Below, piece after piece: positions 39,660 to 47,592 of a stretch of 64,000 nucleotides of DNA. The notes under the pieces are model-generated. The model was given only the letters and a program-made list of their open reading frames with translations, made no database searches and was not told the DNA's origin. The position numbers were made by a program, and so were the translations under genes. The stretch's first letter is position 1, and every line of letters begins with the position of its first letter. The stretch comes from an uncultured Planctomycetales bacterium (lineage in GTDB: Bacteria; Planctomycetota; Planctomycetia; Isosphaerales; Isosphaeraceae). The stretch lies in the NCBI GenBank assembly GCA_903926465.1, contig CAIYJE010000188.1, forward strand, positions 1-64,000, read 5' to 3'.

Positions 39660-39782
39660 GCCAACTGGGCTGGCTGACCACGACCTCACACCCTGAACAC
39701 GTTCTTCGGTGCCGCCGAGCCAACGAGCCACGTTCGATGCCTTTCGCCTGAATACTGTCACGCGGTGGAGGCCAGCACGCGG

Positions 39783-40067
39783 ATGTCGATCATTATCTTC
39801 AACGTGCAGGTCATCGCCATGGTTGCGATCGCCTTTGCGGTCACCTTCGGGGTCGGACATCTGGCGGGTATCTCGGCAGAAGGCCCACTGATGATGGTCG
39901 CAGGGCCGCTGTGCATGGCGCTTGATCTGGTCTATCGCCTCAAGCTGGCCGATCGCCGTTGGTTTTCTCCCGGAGCGGGAGGCTCTTTGTTCTTCATCCC
40001 GGTGTGGATACTCGGGGTCCTCTGGCTGATACTCGGGATCTTCGATACGTTGCAAACTCGCGTCTGA
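39783..40067 (+). CDS. Small membrane protein of unknown function
   Basis: A 94-residue protein with three predicted membrane helices (about residues 5-25, 33-50 and 68-88) and a basic loop 'YRLKLADRRW'. ATG 39783 follows GGAGG (39767-39771) by 11 bases; GTG 39765 is upstream. No family is recognised. It may be co-transcribed with the large upstream gene. Confidence 0.6.
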   Translation: MSIIIFNVQVIAMVAIAFAVTFGVGHLAGISAEGPLMMVAGPLCMALDLVYRLKLADRRWFSPGAGGSLFFIPVWILGVLWLILGIFDTLQTRV

Positions 40068-40417
40068 CCGGGCGATGAAGGATACCGAGCACGGCTGTTC
40101 GCGCAGCTTGGCAGGTTCACAAGCCGGCACATCCCCAACCAGTCGGGGCAGCAGCGGCTCGTAACTGTTCACGGCTGGCCGCAGAGCACCGGCCCAGCAG
40201 GCGACAGCCGCTCAGCCTGGTCATCCACTTTTGCCAGGCCCAACCGTTGCTTTCCAACGGCTCAACGGTCTTACAAACACTGCCATCTTGCGGCCGACCC
40301 CGGCACGCGTGAATCTGGTTCGGTATGCAAGTGGTATGAACGGGGTACAAGCCCCGTCTGGAACGACCACCGCCACATCCTACTTGAGCCTCCCTCCCCC
40401 GAAAGTGAACGGTCCCC
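40068..40417. other. Intergenic region
   Basis: About 350 bases with no gene, no clear promoter and no U-run hairpin. It precedes the secreted protein gene at 40418 and should contain its promoter. Confidence 0.35.
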
Positions 40418-41668
40418 ATGCGCCACCCGCGTCGCATATTCACGCCAGCCATCCTGGCAGCGTTCAGCTTCACGTTTGCAACCACCGCCCCAGCGTATGC
40501 GCAGGCCCCCGCCGAGCGGACCATCCACGCGCAACCCAGCCTGATTGTTCAGACACCACAGGTTGAACTGGCCGTGACCAAACTGGGTGGCATGCTCGCC
40601 CCGGTCACGTTCTATCGAGACACCCCACAACCGGTTCAGCCGTATCACATCTCGCCCTGGCAAGACGAGCCCTCCAAGCCGATGCCGGCCCCGGTGCTGG
40701 TCCCTCTGCGGGGCGACTTCTTCTGTATGCCGTTTGGCGGCAATCAGGATGCTGTGAACGGTGAGAAGCACATTCCGCATGGTGAGGTGTCCAGCAGCCC
40801 CTGGCTGGGGGGTTCACTCACGCGCCGGGGGCCCGTGCAAACTCTGAAGATGACCCTGGACACCCAGGCCCGCAAGGGACGCGTGACCAAGGAACTCTCG
40901 CTCGTTGATGGTCAGAATGTCGTTTACTCCCGCCATACCATCGAAGGGTTCACCGGAGCAGCCCCGCTAGGCCACCATGCCACGCTGGCCATGCCCGATA
41001 ACGAGGGGACGGTGCGAATTGCATCCAGCCCGATCAAGTTCGGGATGACGTACCCGGGTGTGTTCAGTGATCCCAAACAGGGGGAATATCAGTATTTGTT
41101 ACCAGGTGCGCGCTGGAATGATCTCACGAAGGTGCCGGTCGCCTGGAAGGGCCAACCAGACGCCGACCTCTCTCGGCTCCCTGCGCGGGTTGGCTTTGCC
41201 GATCTCGTGCAGATCTTCAACGAGCCTGCCGACAAGAACGCCGACCCCGCCTGGATCACCGCGACGTTCACGGACCAAGGATATGTCTGGTTCGCGTTCA
41301 AGAATCCGGCGGTGCTCAACAGCACGGTGTTCTGGATTGAGAACCATGGCCGGCACGCCCACCCCTGGAACGGCCGAAATAATTGCCTGGGTCTGGAAGA
41401 CGTGACCGCGTACTTCGCAGACGGACTGGCCGCATCAGCGCATGAAAATATTCTCAATAAAGAGGGGATCGTCACGGCCGTCACCCTCAAGGCCGACCAA
41501 CCGACGGTGGTCAATTATCTTGAGGGGGTCGTAAAGGTACCGGCCGGGTTTGACATCGTGAAGTCGGTAGATTTCACACCGGGCCACACCACCTTCACCT
41601 CTGCCAGTGGCCAGAAGGTCACCTTCCCGGTGGCCCATGAGTTCATCAAGACTGGGCAGTTGCCGTGA
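40418..41668 (+). CDS. Secreted protein, aldose-1-epimerase/mutarotase-like fold (tentative)
   Basis: A 416-residue protein with a signal peptide (cleavage near 'APAYAQA', about residue 28). The body is beta-rich with 'QVELAVTKLGGMLAPVTFYR' near the start and 'FWIENHGRHAHPWNGRNNCL' with an invariant-looking His in the C-terminal half. This resembles the galactose mutarotase/aldose epimerase superfamily. The substrate and reaction are unknown. ATG 40418 begins the signal peptide directly. It stands alone, convergent with the PIN-domain gene. Confidence 0.7.
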   Translation: MRHPRRIFTPAILAAFSFTFATTAPAYAQAPAERTIHAQPSLIVQTPQVELAVTKLGGMLAPVTFYRDTPQPVQPYHISPWQDEPSKPMPAPVLVPLRGDFFCMPFGGNQDAVNGEKHIPHGEVSSSPWLGGSLTRRGPVQTLKMTLDTQARKGRVTKELSLVDGQNVVYSRHTIEGFTGAAPLGHHATLAMPDNEGTVRIASSPIKFGMTYPGVFSDPKQGEYQYLLPGARWNDLTKVPVAWKGQPDADLSRLPARVGFADLVQIFNEPADKNADPAWITATFTDQGYVWFAFKNPAVLNSTVFWIENHGRHAHPWNGRNNCLGLEDVTAYFADGLAASAHENILNKEGIVTAVTLKADQPTVVNYLEGVVKVPAGFDIVKSVDFTPGHTTFTSASGQKVTFPVAHEFIKTGQLP

Positions 41669-41715
41669 GCGTTTTTTGCGATAGGCTTTACGTATTCAGG
41701 GGCTTCGCAAGACGA

Positions 41716-41750
41716 GCCCTGCGGCCAGGGCCCCGATCTGGCCGCAGGGC
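41716..41750. terminator. U-less hairpin between convergent genes
   Basis: GCCCTGCGGCCAG (41716-41728) and CTGGCCGCAGGGC (41738-41750) form a perfect 13-bp stem with a 9-base loop between the convergent genes ending at 41668 and 41802. No T-run follows on either strand, so it is either a U-less terminator or another structure. Confidence 0.5.
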
Positions 41751-41801
41751 ACGTGCATGCACCGTCTCACATAGAATTCGGACTAATCAGCGCCGTTTCA
41801 C

Positions 41802-42497
41802 TCAGGCGATATCACCGGCCACCCGAAGCTCGGCAATGGCCGCCTCCAGTGAGATGGCATACCCCAGCCCGGCGACGGCGGCATCGCGGGCAATGTCCGG
41901 ATGAAACACCGTGGAGTTTGGGGCGGCAAAGTCCGAACGGTTAGAACTGACCAGAACCCGGGATTTTGGATATCCCCGCCCCAGCAGCGTGCTGACTTGG
42001 ATGGCATGGCCGAGTATATGACAGTCTTTTACAGTCCCATTCTTTGACGACGGCTTAAGCTTGGCTGCCACGCGGTCGAGTGCCAACGACATACCATCGT
42101 AATCCCGGTCAAGCGTGTCCGATGCCTGCAAGAGGTCACGGGACAACCTCTCCAGCTCATCGATCAGGCTACCGGGTGGAAGTGCTGGAAGGGGCGGGGC
42201 CGGAAGCCCGAGATCAGCGGCAATTTCCCAGGTAGTTGTAAACGCCTGGACACCCAAATCACCGTCCCGCCGAGCAGCAGCCAGATTATCGGACCACTCT
42301 TGTGGAACGATATCTTGTACAAAGAGCTGAACAGTGCCGACCGTCGCCAGCGCCTTGAGCTCAAGGCTTGCTCTGACCGTTCCGATCGAGCCGCGGTATG
42401 GCGCCCGAACGATATCGAGCAATGCACAGGTATCCAGGAAAAGGATGGGTCGAGGGGACGCGATTAAGCTTGTCGCGGCCCGAGCAACGGTTGTCAT
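41802..42497 (-). CDS. PIN-domain protein
   Basis: A 231-residue protein. The start 'PRPILFLDTCALLDIV' is the first PIN strand with its catalytic Asp. A middle acidic region, 'DTLDRDYDGMSLALDRV', is followed by 'VKDCHILGHAIQ' and 'VLVSSNRSDFAAP', which fit the later acidic metal-binding positions. PIN proteins are usually metal-dependent RNases, and many are toxins (VapC-like) or defence effectors. It is coupled by an ATGA overlap to the upstream gene, its likely partner. The ATG is at 42497. The RNA target is unknown. Confidence 0.78.
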   Translation of the reverse strand: MTTVARAATSLIASPRPILFLDTCALLDIVRAPYRGSIGTVRASLELKALATVGTVQLFVQDIVPQEWSDNLAAARRDGDLGVQAFTTTWEIAADLGLPAPPLPALPPGSLIDELERLSRDLLQASDTLDRDYDGMSLALDRVAAKLKPSSKNGTVKDCHILGHAIQVSTLLGRGYPKSRVLVSSNRSDFAAPNSTVFHPDIARDAAVAGLGYAISLEAAIAELRVAGDIA

Positions 42498-43153
42498 GGC
42501 GCCAAGACGGCTAATTGCTGGGCCAGCCACTCCGAGTCCTTGAAAAAATGGTCGGTCAGAACTTTCGATGTATCGGGAGTCCAGCCGCTCTCCGCGAACC
42601 AGCGGCATAACTCAGCCCCGTCGATGGCGACATGTTCGGCCAAGCAGCCGGATACGAGTTCGTCCCACGCTTTTTTGGCTTGATCATCGAGCGGCCAGCT
42701 TCCATCAGCGATGTCGGCCAACCGATTAAACAACATTTCTGTGTTGGGGGTACAAACGCTTCGTGGCCCGAACGTGGGCCGTGTGTACCGGATACCGTTT
42801 ACGCTAGCCGCGGGCATCACACAGCCAGACACAAGCTCAGCAACTAAACGACCAATCTGCCCCGTGTCACCCGTGAGCGAATGGCGGAGCACCTGGACTG
42901 GCCCACCTCGGACTCGCGTTGGAGTCACCTGCTGAAGACACACCCGGACCGCCGCATCCCCCTTTTGGTCATACGTATAGAAGCGCAAACGCACCGGCCG
43001 CAAACGGGACCGCTCATATTCCAGATCGCGAGCCCAGCCCGGCAAAAGACCTGTGTCGATCCCATCGAGAAACCGACTGATGGCAAGCGAAGCTCCACAG
43101 TAAAGCGACAAACGCCATTGCTGAATCGAGACGAAGGGGTCGACCCTAGGCAT
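42494..43153 (-). CDS. Unknown protein paired with the PIN-domain protein
   Basis: A 219-residue protein with no membrane helix and no recognised domain. The N-terminal half is Arg-rich ('RSRLRPVRLRFYTYDQKG'), and the C-terminal half carries Trp/Phe-containing helices ('CRWFAESGWTPDTSKVLTDH'). The start is taken as ATG 43153, with GGAG 8 bases upstream; the open frame continues through the arfB-like repeat but reads it out of frame. It overlaps the PIN gene by 4 bases, as toxin-antitoxin or defence pairs do. The role is inferred from this context only. Confidence 0.7.
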   Translation of the reverse strand: MPRVDPFVSIQQWRLSLYCGASLAISRFLDGIDTGLLPGWARDLEYERSRLRPVRLRFYTYDQKGDAAVRVCLQQVTPTRVRGGPVQVLRHSLTGDTGQIGRLVAELVSGCVMPAASVNGIRYTRPTFGPRSVCTPNTEMLFNRLADIADGSWPLDDQAKKAWDELVSGCLAEHVAIDGAELCRWFAESGWTPDTSKVLTDHFFKDSEWLAQQLAVLAP

Positions 43154-43211
43154 GGAACGAACTCCGGCCATGTGTGTTGTGAGCAGTATGAAATTATACC
43201 TTTCGGCCAAC

Positions 43212-43370
43212 CGGTCCTCGTCTAGCCTTCTCCGAACCCGCTCGACCGGCGGCCTTCCTTGGTGGCCGAGCGTTTCTTCTTCGATTCTAAACGCCGTTGC
43301 TGAGATGCCTTGGACGGTTTGGTGGAGAACCTGAGCTTGGGCCGAACGGCCGCCTGGCGGATGATTTCCA
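43212..43370. repeat. Direct repeat copy A, partial arfB 3' end
   Basis: 159 bases matching 43759-43920 (copy B). Apart from an 18/21-base variable stretch near the coding end, there are 8 mismatches in about 140 aligned bases. The copy runs from the ArfB glutamine/isoleucine region to 10 bases past the stop codon. Confidence 0.9.
43222..43370 (-). pseudogene. 3' fragment of arfB (no start)
   Basis: In the arfB frame the fragment encodes 48 residues, from 'EIIRQAAVRPKLRFSTKP' to 'GFGEG' and a TAG stop. It has only one substitution (Thr to Ser) and one Gly deletion against the intact copy, while most base differences are synonymous. There is no start codon or 5' part, so it is a displaced 3' end. 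It lies directly after the stop codon of the 92-codon orphan gene. Confidence 0.85.
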
Positions 43371-43371
43371 C

Positions 43372-43650
43372 TTACCACCCATAGCTGAAGCGCGATACTG
43401 AACCAATTGATTCACTCAATTTAGGGCAAAAACACGGATCACTCAGGTAAAATCTAGACTTCTGGCCATGCTTGAAAACGATTACCTCAGCGCCTTCAAA
43501 AAAAAGATGGGGGTTTGGAGTACCTCGACTGCCCGGACCCGAATCTAGCTTGCAATCGCGGTGTGCTCCATCCCCCAACCTGATCGTTTGTGCGTTTTTC
43601 TCGCCTTCGAGGTGTTTTACGATAGCTTGGTAGGTTTCAGGAGCAGTCAT
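43372..43650 (-). CDS. AT-rich orphan gene between the two arfB ends
   Basis: A 92-residue protein, acidic-basic mixed, with a short N-terminal helix 'TYQAIVKHLEG' and a beta-like C-terminal half ('HLFFEGAEVIVFKHGQK'). The ATG at 43650 has GAGG 12 bases upstream, which is weak. The region is visibly more AT-rich than the neighbours (26 of the first 60 bases are G or C), suggesting foreign origin. No family is recognised. Its stop codon is 1 base from the end of repeat copy A. Confidence 0.55.
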   Translation of the reverse strand: MTAPETYQAIVKHLEGEKNAQTIRLGDGAHRDCKLDSGPGSRGTPNPHLFFEGAEVIVFKHGQKSRFYLSDPCFCPKLSESIGSVSRFSYGW

Positions 43651-43758
43651 AAACTTCAATTTCCTCGTGAGAATGTGCTTGATGGAGTGACGACTTCTAA
43701 TTCCTCGATGAAAACTATTTGATGGAACCGATTTCACGCCCGCTTTAACTTCTTGCTT

Positions 43759-43920
43759 CGGTCCTCGTCTAGCCTTCTCCGAATCCGCCGCTGGAGCGGC
43801 GGCCTTCCTTGGTGGCCGAGCGTTTCTTCTTCGATTCCAGGCGCCGTTGCTGAGAGGCCTTGGTCGGTTTGGTAGAGAACCTGAGCTTGGGCCGAACGGC
43901 CGCTTGGCGAATGATTTCCA
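43759..43920. repeat. Direct repeat copy B, 3' end of intact arfB
   Basis: 162 bases including the last 49 codons of the intact arfB gene, its stop and 10 bases beyond. It matches copy A (43212-43370) in the same orientation. The repeats begin at the same base downstream of the stop (CGGTCC) and end at the same codon (TTTCCA on the plus strand). Confidence 0.9.
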
Positions 43921-44197
43921 CCAATCGCTGCACCACCGCCCGTCGATTCCCTTCCTGGGTTCTCTCGGCCCGGGCCACCACCACCAGCCGGCCATCGGCA
44001 TCAAGCCGGTTGGCCGCCTGGGTCAATAACCGGGCCCGCACATCTTCAGGTAGGCTGGGCGATCGGGTCGCGTCGAACCGGAGCCGGACCGCCGTCTCCA
44101 CCTTGTTCACATTCTGACCGCCCGGCCCCGACGACCTCAGGAACTCAAACTCGAGTTCCTGCTCGTCGATGGCAATGCGGTGGTTAACCTCAATCAT
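43769..44197 (-). CDS. arfB: Alternative ribosome-rescue factor B (peptidyl-tRNA hydrolase)
   Basis: A 142-residue protein with the GGQ motif in SSGPGGQNVNKVETAVRLRF and a basic C-terminal tail (KKKRSATKEGRR) that enters the mRNA channel. It frees ribosomes stalled on non-stop messages by hydrolysing the peptidyl-tRNA. ATG 44197 starts the fold. Its 3' end is duplicated 550 bases downstream, which implies insertion or recombination at this gene. The protein itself appears complete and functional. Confidence 0.93.
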   Translation of the reverse strand: MIEVNHRIAIDEQELEFEFLRSSGPGGQNVNKVETAVRLRFDATRSPSLPEDVRARLLTQAANRLDADGRLVVVARAERTQEGNRRAVVQRLVEIIRQAAVRPKLRFSTKPTKASQQRRLESKKKRSATKEGRRSSGGFGEG

Positions 44198-44243
44198 GGT
44201 GCGACCTGGGCGGGTTGAAGGTTGGACGTCAGACAATAGCGGT

Positions 44244-44570
44244 TTAGCGCCAGCCCCGGAACCAGCGACGATTCGCGTTCGGTCGGTAGACCCGCTGCGG
44301 CTGAGGATGAACGGCCCCGGTCCGGGGCAAATCATAATTCACCGAGTACGCGCCCATTCCCCGGGTGTTTCCCAGAAACGGAGTGGTTCCAATGCCACCC
44401 TGCCGTGAAAAGCCCGGCAACACAGCGCCTGGCGCTTGCCGGGTTGGCACGCGGACAGCCGCCGGGACCGGTGCTTGCACCGGTACCTGGGCCTGGCTCC
44501 AGGAACCGCCGGCAATCAGCAGTGCCAATGCTCCGGACCCAGCGAACGTAAGTCTGGTTCGCAAGACCAT
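44244..44570 (-). CDS. Small secreted Pro/Arg-rich protein
   Basis: A 108-residue protein with a signal peptide (hydrophobic core at about residues 10-22, cleavage near 'SWSQAQ'). It then has a Val/Pro/Ala-rich stretch and a basic C-terminus ('YRPNANRRWFRGW'). The ribosome binding site GAGGAGG lies 8 bases before ATG 44570, which supports a real gene. The family is unknown. Confidence 0.7.
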   Translation of the reverse strand: MVLRTRLTFAGSGALALLIAGGSWSQAQVPVQAPVPAAVRVPTRQAPGAVLPGFSRQGGIGTTPFLGNTRGMGAYSVNYDLPRTGAVHPQPQRVYRPNANRRWFRGWR

Positions 44571-44672
44571 GACAAGTTCCTCCTCAATCTGTCTACGAAG
44601 GCAATCCGCACGAACCGACCCCGAATGCGCGCGGATTGCAACTTCCAGCCTGATCAGGGTATGGCCTGGCGG

Positions 44673-45812
44673 TCAATAGGCCTCGCCCGGTCGATAGGTG
44701 GGCAAGCCGGTTTCATACCCAGGCGCGCTCCGGGCATGGGGGGCGTACCGGGCGTGCCAGCCCTCGGCCACCTGAACCCCGGCCATTTCTTCCAGGGTAA
44801 GCCCGTACCGCGCAAACCAGGGAGTGGCGTGCTCCCGAACAATGGCATCAATCTCAGCCACGCGCGCCCGGGCCAAGGTTGCGGCAAACTCGGAGCGGGC
44901 CGCAAGATCGACCTGCAGGAAATACTCTTTCCAGAAGGCACGACCTCCCAGGATACCGGAGCAGCCGGACTCCATGGCCATCTGCACCTGTTCAAAGTAC
45001 TGGGGATAATCAACCCCTGCGGAGAGCAGGACCCAGGGCCGCTCGCTGCACTCCGAGAGCGCCAGCAGGTTGTCCATCAACTGCTCGTCGCTCTCCAGAT
45101 CGAGCGTGCCGGGAAACTCGGCCTTGAACACATCACAGTAGCGGCTGAGCTGGCGGGCCGATTCAATCACCGTGTCGGCCTTGCGGGCCAGAAACCTGGG
45201 GTCAGACTTGGTTTCACCGGCCAACGGGTACGAGATTGGCTCCAGGAGCATGAGCAGGTCAAGCTTCTTGCATTCCTCGTACACTTGCTGCACGAACGCC
45301 AGTTGATACTCTGCGCTGTGGGGTTCCCAGGGTGAGAACTGGGCCAGCAACTTGAGGGCATCCGCCCCCATCAGCTTGACCTTTTCGACCGACCAACCGG
45401 GCTCAACCTTGCCAAGCAAGCCGCCGGCCGGGTTTTTGGGCGCGCCCGACATTTCCAGCCGAACCAGCATGCCGCGATCGCGCGGAATGGAGCCACTGGC
45501 GATGGCCGGCCAGGCCCCATAGTAGGCGTCAATCAGCACACCCGAGGCTGCCGGGCTGATCTGGCGGCAGAGGTCCAGCTTGGCGTGAACAATTTCGGCG
45601 TAGGTGGGTGGTCGGTCTTCCCCCTTGGCCTTGAGTGCCTTGGTGGCCATCTCAATCATGGAGGCGTTCTGGTCGAGCGCCAGGATGTTGAGGGTGCCAT
45701 TGGGATTACAGATGCGCTGGAGGCCGCGCAACTTGCCGGGGGTGAGCCCGCGAGAGAGCAGGGCGGTGGCTCCCAGAGGACGAGACGTCTCGGCAGGCAA
45801 TTCGGTGGACAT
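44673..45812 (-). CDS. Tagatose-1,6-bisphosphate aldolase-like protein (LacD family)
   Basis: A 379-residue class I aldolase-like TIM barrel. The N-terminal 'TLNILALDQNASM' barrel strand is followed by 'VLIDAYYGAWPAI'. 'CDVFKAEFPGTL' contains the Schiff-base-type Lys at the expected place, and 'VLLSAGVDYPQYFEQV' and 'GCSGILGGRAFWKEY' follow. It is longer than LacD (about 325 residues). It probably cleaves a ketose-1,6-bisphosphate; the substrate is uncertain. ATG 45812 is chosen. It lies near fbaB in the same direction but is separated by a terminator. Confidence 0.82.
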   Translation of the reverse strand: MSTELPAETSRPLGATALLSRGLTPGKLRGLQRICNPNGTLNILALDQNASMIEMATKALKAKGEDRPPTYAEIVHAKLDLCRQISPAASGVLIDAYYGAWPAIASGSIPRDRGMLVRLEMSGAPKNPAGGLLGKVEPGWSVEKVKLMGADALKLLAQFSPWEPHSAEYQLAFVQQVYEECKKLDLLMLLEPISYPLAGETKSDPRFLARKADTVIESARQLSRYCDVFKAEFPGTLDLESDEQLMDNLLALSECSERPWVLLSAGVDYPQYFEQVQMAMESGCSGILGGRAFWKEYFLQVDLAARSEFAATLARARVAEIDAIVREHATPWFARYGLTLEEMAGVQVAEGWHARYAPHARSAPGYETGLPTYRPGEAY

Positions 45813-45957
45813 CACAAAGCTCCAGGGCCGGGGGGGAGGGCAGATAATCATTCCCAAGTCATCATACCAAGGTCGAGAGCTTCAAGACGCAAGCCGGAGT
45901 CTGGCAACCGGGCAACAAGGAGCTGGTGCGGGTTTTGCAACGACCGGTAAATGCAAA

Positions 45958-45993
45958 TCGACCTGGAGCCTCCGGGGGGAAGCTCCAGGTCGA
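45958..45993 (-). terminator. Terminator of fbaB
   Basis: A perfect 12-bp stem TCGACCTGGAGC / GCTCCAGGTCGA with a 12-base loop, 28 bases after the fbaB stop. On the minus strand it is followed by ATTTGCATTT, a moderate U-run. Confidence 0.75.
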
Positions 45994-46021
45994 GTGTTCG
46001 GGCATTGCCGGTGCGCGGAAC

Positions 46022-47089
46022 TCAGGCGATGGTCACGGTCTTGTCGAGATAGACATCCTGGATGGCGTGGAGCAGCTTGACCCCTTCGGCGAGGGGGCGC
46101 TGGAACGCCTTGCGGCCGGAGATGAGGCCCATGCCGCCGGCCCGCTTGTTGATCACAGCCGTGGCGACGGCTTCTTGCATGTCATTGGCACCGCTGGCGC
46201 CACCGCTGTTGATCAGCCCTGCGCGGCCGTTGTAGCAGTTCAGGATCTGGTAACGGCAGAGGTCGATCGGGTGATCGCTGGCCAGGTCTGTGTACATCCG
46301 CTCGTCCAGCTTGCCGTAGCTGGAGCCGCCCATGTTCAGGGCCTTGAAGCCGCCGTTGTTCTCAGGCAGCTTCTGCTTGATGATGTCGGCTTCAATGGTC
46401 ACGCCCAGGTGGTTGGCCTGGCCCGTGAGGTCGGCGGCCACGTGGTAATCCACGCCGTCTTTCTTGAAGGCGTTGTTACGGATGTAGCACCAGAGCACCG
46501 TGGCCATCCCCAGCTCGTGGGCCAGGGCAAAGGCGTGGGCAATCTCCACGATCTGGCGACCGGACTCGGGCGAACCGAAGTAAACGGTGGCACCAATGGC
46601 GGCGGCACCCAACTCATAAGCCTCTTTGACGGAACCGAACAGGATCTGGTCGTGCTTGTTCGGGTAGGTCATCAGCTCGTTATGGTTGATCGTCACCATG
46701 AACGGAATTTTGTGAGCGTACTTGCGGGCGGTCATGCCCAGTACGCCGAAGGTGCTGGCCACGGCGTTGCAGCCGCCGTCGATGGCCAGCTTGACGATGT
46801 TCTCGGGGTCGAAGTAGGCAGGATTCTTGGCAAAGCTGGCACCAGCGGAGTGCTCGATCCCCTGGTCCACGGGCAGGATCGACAGGTAGCCGGTGTTGGC
46901 AAGCCGGCCGGTGCCAAACATGCGCTCCAGGTTCACGAGTACGCGGGGGTTGCGGTCGCTCTGGACGAAGATTCGATCGACAAAGTCAGGGCCTGGCAGG
47001 TGCAGGGTTTCTTTGGGAACGGCTTTACAGGTGTGGCCGAGCAGGCTATCGGCTTGGGAACCAAGCAGGTCCTTGATCGAGGTCTTCAT
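46022..47089 (-). CDS. fbaB: Class I fructose-bisphosphate aldolase
   Basis: A 355-residue DhnA/FbaB-type aldolase. '[20 protein letters not shown]' is the first barrel strand, '[20 protein letters not shown]' and '[20 protein letters not shown]' the middle, and '[20 protein letters not shown]' the phosphate-binding loop. It interconverts fructose-1,6-bisphosphate and triose phosphates. The ATG at 47089 is clear, and the length is normal. It is transcribed alone. Confidence 0.93.
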   Translation of the reverse strand: MKTSIKDLLGSQADSLLGHTCKAVPKETLHLPGPDFVDRIFVQSDRNPRVLVNLERMFGTGRLANTGYLSILPVDQGIEHSAGASFAKNPAYFDPENIVKLAIDGGCNAVASTFGVLGMTARKYAHKIPFMVTINHNELMTYPNKHDQILFGSVKEAYELGAAAIGATVYFGSPESGRQIVEIAHAFALAHELGMATVLWCYIRNNAFKKDGVDYHVAADLTGQANHLGVTIEADIIKQKLPENNGGFKALNMGGSSYGKLDERMYTDLASDHPIDLCRYQILNCYNGRAGLINSGGASGANDMQEAVATAVINKRAGGMGLISGRKAFQRPLAEGVKLLHAIQDVYLDKTVTIA

Positions 47090-47592
47090 CGAGTTTGAGC
47101 CCTTTCTCTGGAAGGCTTTGAACGGGAACCATTCGCGAAGTTATGACGCCAGGCGGCCAGACTGAGGGCCGCCATCAGCCAAACACGGGAAACAGGACGC
47201 ACAGCCACCGTGGTGAAATTGTTCGTCGGTGCAACCGGCGAACAGGAACGCCGGCAATGCAGTGTCTGGCGGAAGGGAGAAGTGTCGCCAGACCGGCCAT
47301 GCGTCGTCGGAGGATGGTGCTAGGGCTTCAAAGGGCCACGGTAAGAGATATGGCCCTCGTCGCCCCGATCGGCCGCGCTTGGCACGGACCGGATCGTTAC
47401 CTGGACGGAGAGTTTACGGCAAATCGACCACTTGACGCAACCGCGACCGAACAGCAACTCGGCCTGGACCAGAGAGACTTCACCAAAGGTTCATGCCGAT
47501 CCCGCCTCGTAACTGTTATCATCGTAAGCGGCAAGGAACCCTGGGCACCCAACTGCCCCTGGGGATCAAGTTGAGGATGGGGAGTTCTGGAC
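47090..47592. other. Divergent promoter region of fbaB and the alkaline phosphatase gene
   Basis: About 500 bases with no gene. It must contain promoters for both divergent genes. I found no convincing -35/-10 pair, repeat or pho-box-like direct repeat by eye. Confidence 0.35.

Noticed and set aside
43154-43378. N-terminal extension of the PIN partner through repeat copy A
   Set aside because: The repeat is read out of the arfB frame, so the residues are an accident of the duplication; ATG 43153 has a better ribosome binding site.
45926-47098. A 390-codon plus-strand frame covering fbaB
   Set aside because: It is a GC-rich shadow of fbaB, with composition typical of complement frames.
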